Assembly (NCBI GenBank): GCA_016182965.1
Contig: JACPFM010000117.1
Location: forward strand, 1 to 61,081
DNA: 61,081 nt
Direction: 5' to 3'
Source: Deltaproteobacteria bacterium
GTDB lineage: Bacteria > Myxococcota_A > Polyangia > Polyangiales > JADJMO01
Position numbers and translations under genes: made by a program
The notes under the pieces: model-generated
The model's input: the letters and a program-made list of their open reading frames with translations, nothing else
Database searches by the model: none
What the model was told of the DNA's origin: nothing
In this document: in pieces, positions 61,013-61,081 of the stretch
Position numbering within the stretch: position 1 is the first letter of the stretch
Layout: the number at the start of each line of letters is the position of its first letter

Positions 61013-61081
61013 ATGAACGCGCCGCTTGAGCCGACGGAGCTGTCGCACGTGTTCTCGAAGGCGCCGGTGAGCAAGGCGCTG
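61013..61081 (+). CDS. start of a truncated gene at the window edge
   Basis: An open frame of 23 codons from ATG 61013 to the last base (MNAPLEPTELSHVFSKAPVS). The composition is protein-like, but no ribosome-binding site is clear and nothing can be said of function. Confidence 0.35.
   Translation, partial: MNAPLEPTELSHVFSKAPVSKAL

Overview
The window looks like a chromosomal segment of a very GC-rich member of the Myxococcota, probably a Polyangia/Sandaracinus-like lineage. The grounds are the GC-saturated third positions, many lipoproteins with acidic Asp-Thr-Gly linkers, a Cys-rich protein with a MYXO-CTERM-like tail (59377-60879), an FGE-domain/Ser-Thr kinase operon, a CorE-like sigma factor with a C-terminal zinc finger, and three tandem von Willebrand A lipoproteins. 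This placement comes from gene content, not from a phylogenetic marker. Most of the window is ordinary, densely packed chromosome; no prophage, CRISPR array or biosynthetic cluster was seen.

Layout. 0.2-6.6 kb: four-helix-bundle protein, secreted hydrolase, an ABC-ATPase-like protein without a Walker A motif, nucleosidase, XerC-type recombinase, lysA and a zinc-ribbon/Tudor-like protein. 6.6-12.3 kb: a minus-strand operon of a double FGE-domain lipoprotein, a membrane Ser/Thr kinase with an extracytoplasmic FGE domain, a sugar-epimerase-like protein and a small protein. 12.3-18.1 kb: repeat-bounded lipoprotein, fatty-acid desaturase, rhomboid protease and a histidine kinase with a degenerate ATPase domain. 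18.3-23.9 kb: three paralogous vWA lipoproteins. 23.9-31.9 kb: amidoligase/glutamine-amidotransferase pair, glutamate dehydrogenase, cdsA-uppS, an outer-membrane-type lipoprotein, a two-module ketosynthase and a small SpoIIAA-like protein. 32.0-36.0 kb: tRNA-Thr(CGU) followed by an accessory patch with a decayed PIN toxin-antitoxin pair, a HEPN-like protein and a DUF7832-like protein. 36-45 kb: membrane and lipoproteins, an archaeal-type AAA ATPase behind an AT-rich palindrome, kup, persulfide-dioxygenase-like MBL enzyme and CorE-like sigma factor. 45-61 kb: ClC channel, a 234-bp element with terminal inverted repeats, TauE/SafE permease with no stop codon at its natural end, methyltransferase, PAP2 phosphatase, repeat-rich lipoproteins, GT39-like membrane protein, RMD1/DUF155 protein, a 14-blade WD40 lipoprotein, udk and the MYXO-CTERM protein.

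How the genes work together. Clear local units are FGE-kinase-epimerase (possible surface sensing), amidoligase-GATase (making and cleaving gamma-glutamyl amides), uppS-cdsA (lipid-carrier and phospholipid precursors), sigma factor-MBL enzyme (metal or sulfur stress), and histidine kinase-rhomboid.

The most unusual feature is a set of short arrays of 7-bp tandem repeats in intergenic spacers, often as inverted pairs, at 12.3, 12.5, 25.8, 25.9, 41.1, 48.8, 48.9 and 54.5 kb. The units contain TGA or TAG. Because 7 is coprime to 3, three or more units put a stop codon in all three frames of a strand. Several arrays start at, or next to, gene stop codons. The second unusual feature is the palindrome-ended element at 46.6-46.9 kb, which seems to have removed the stop codon of the neighbouring permease.
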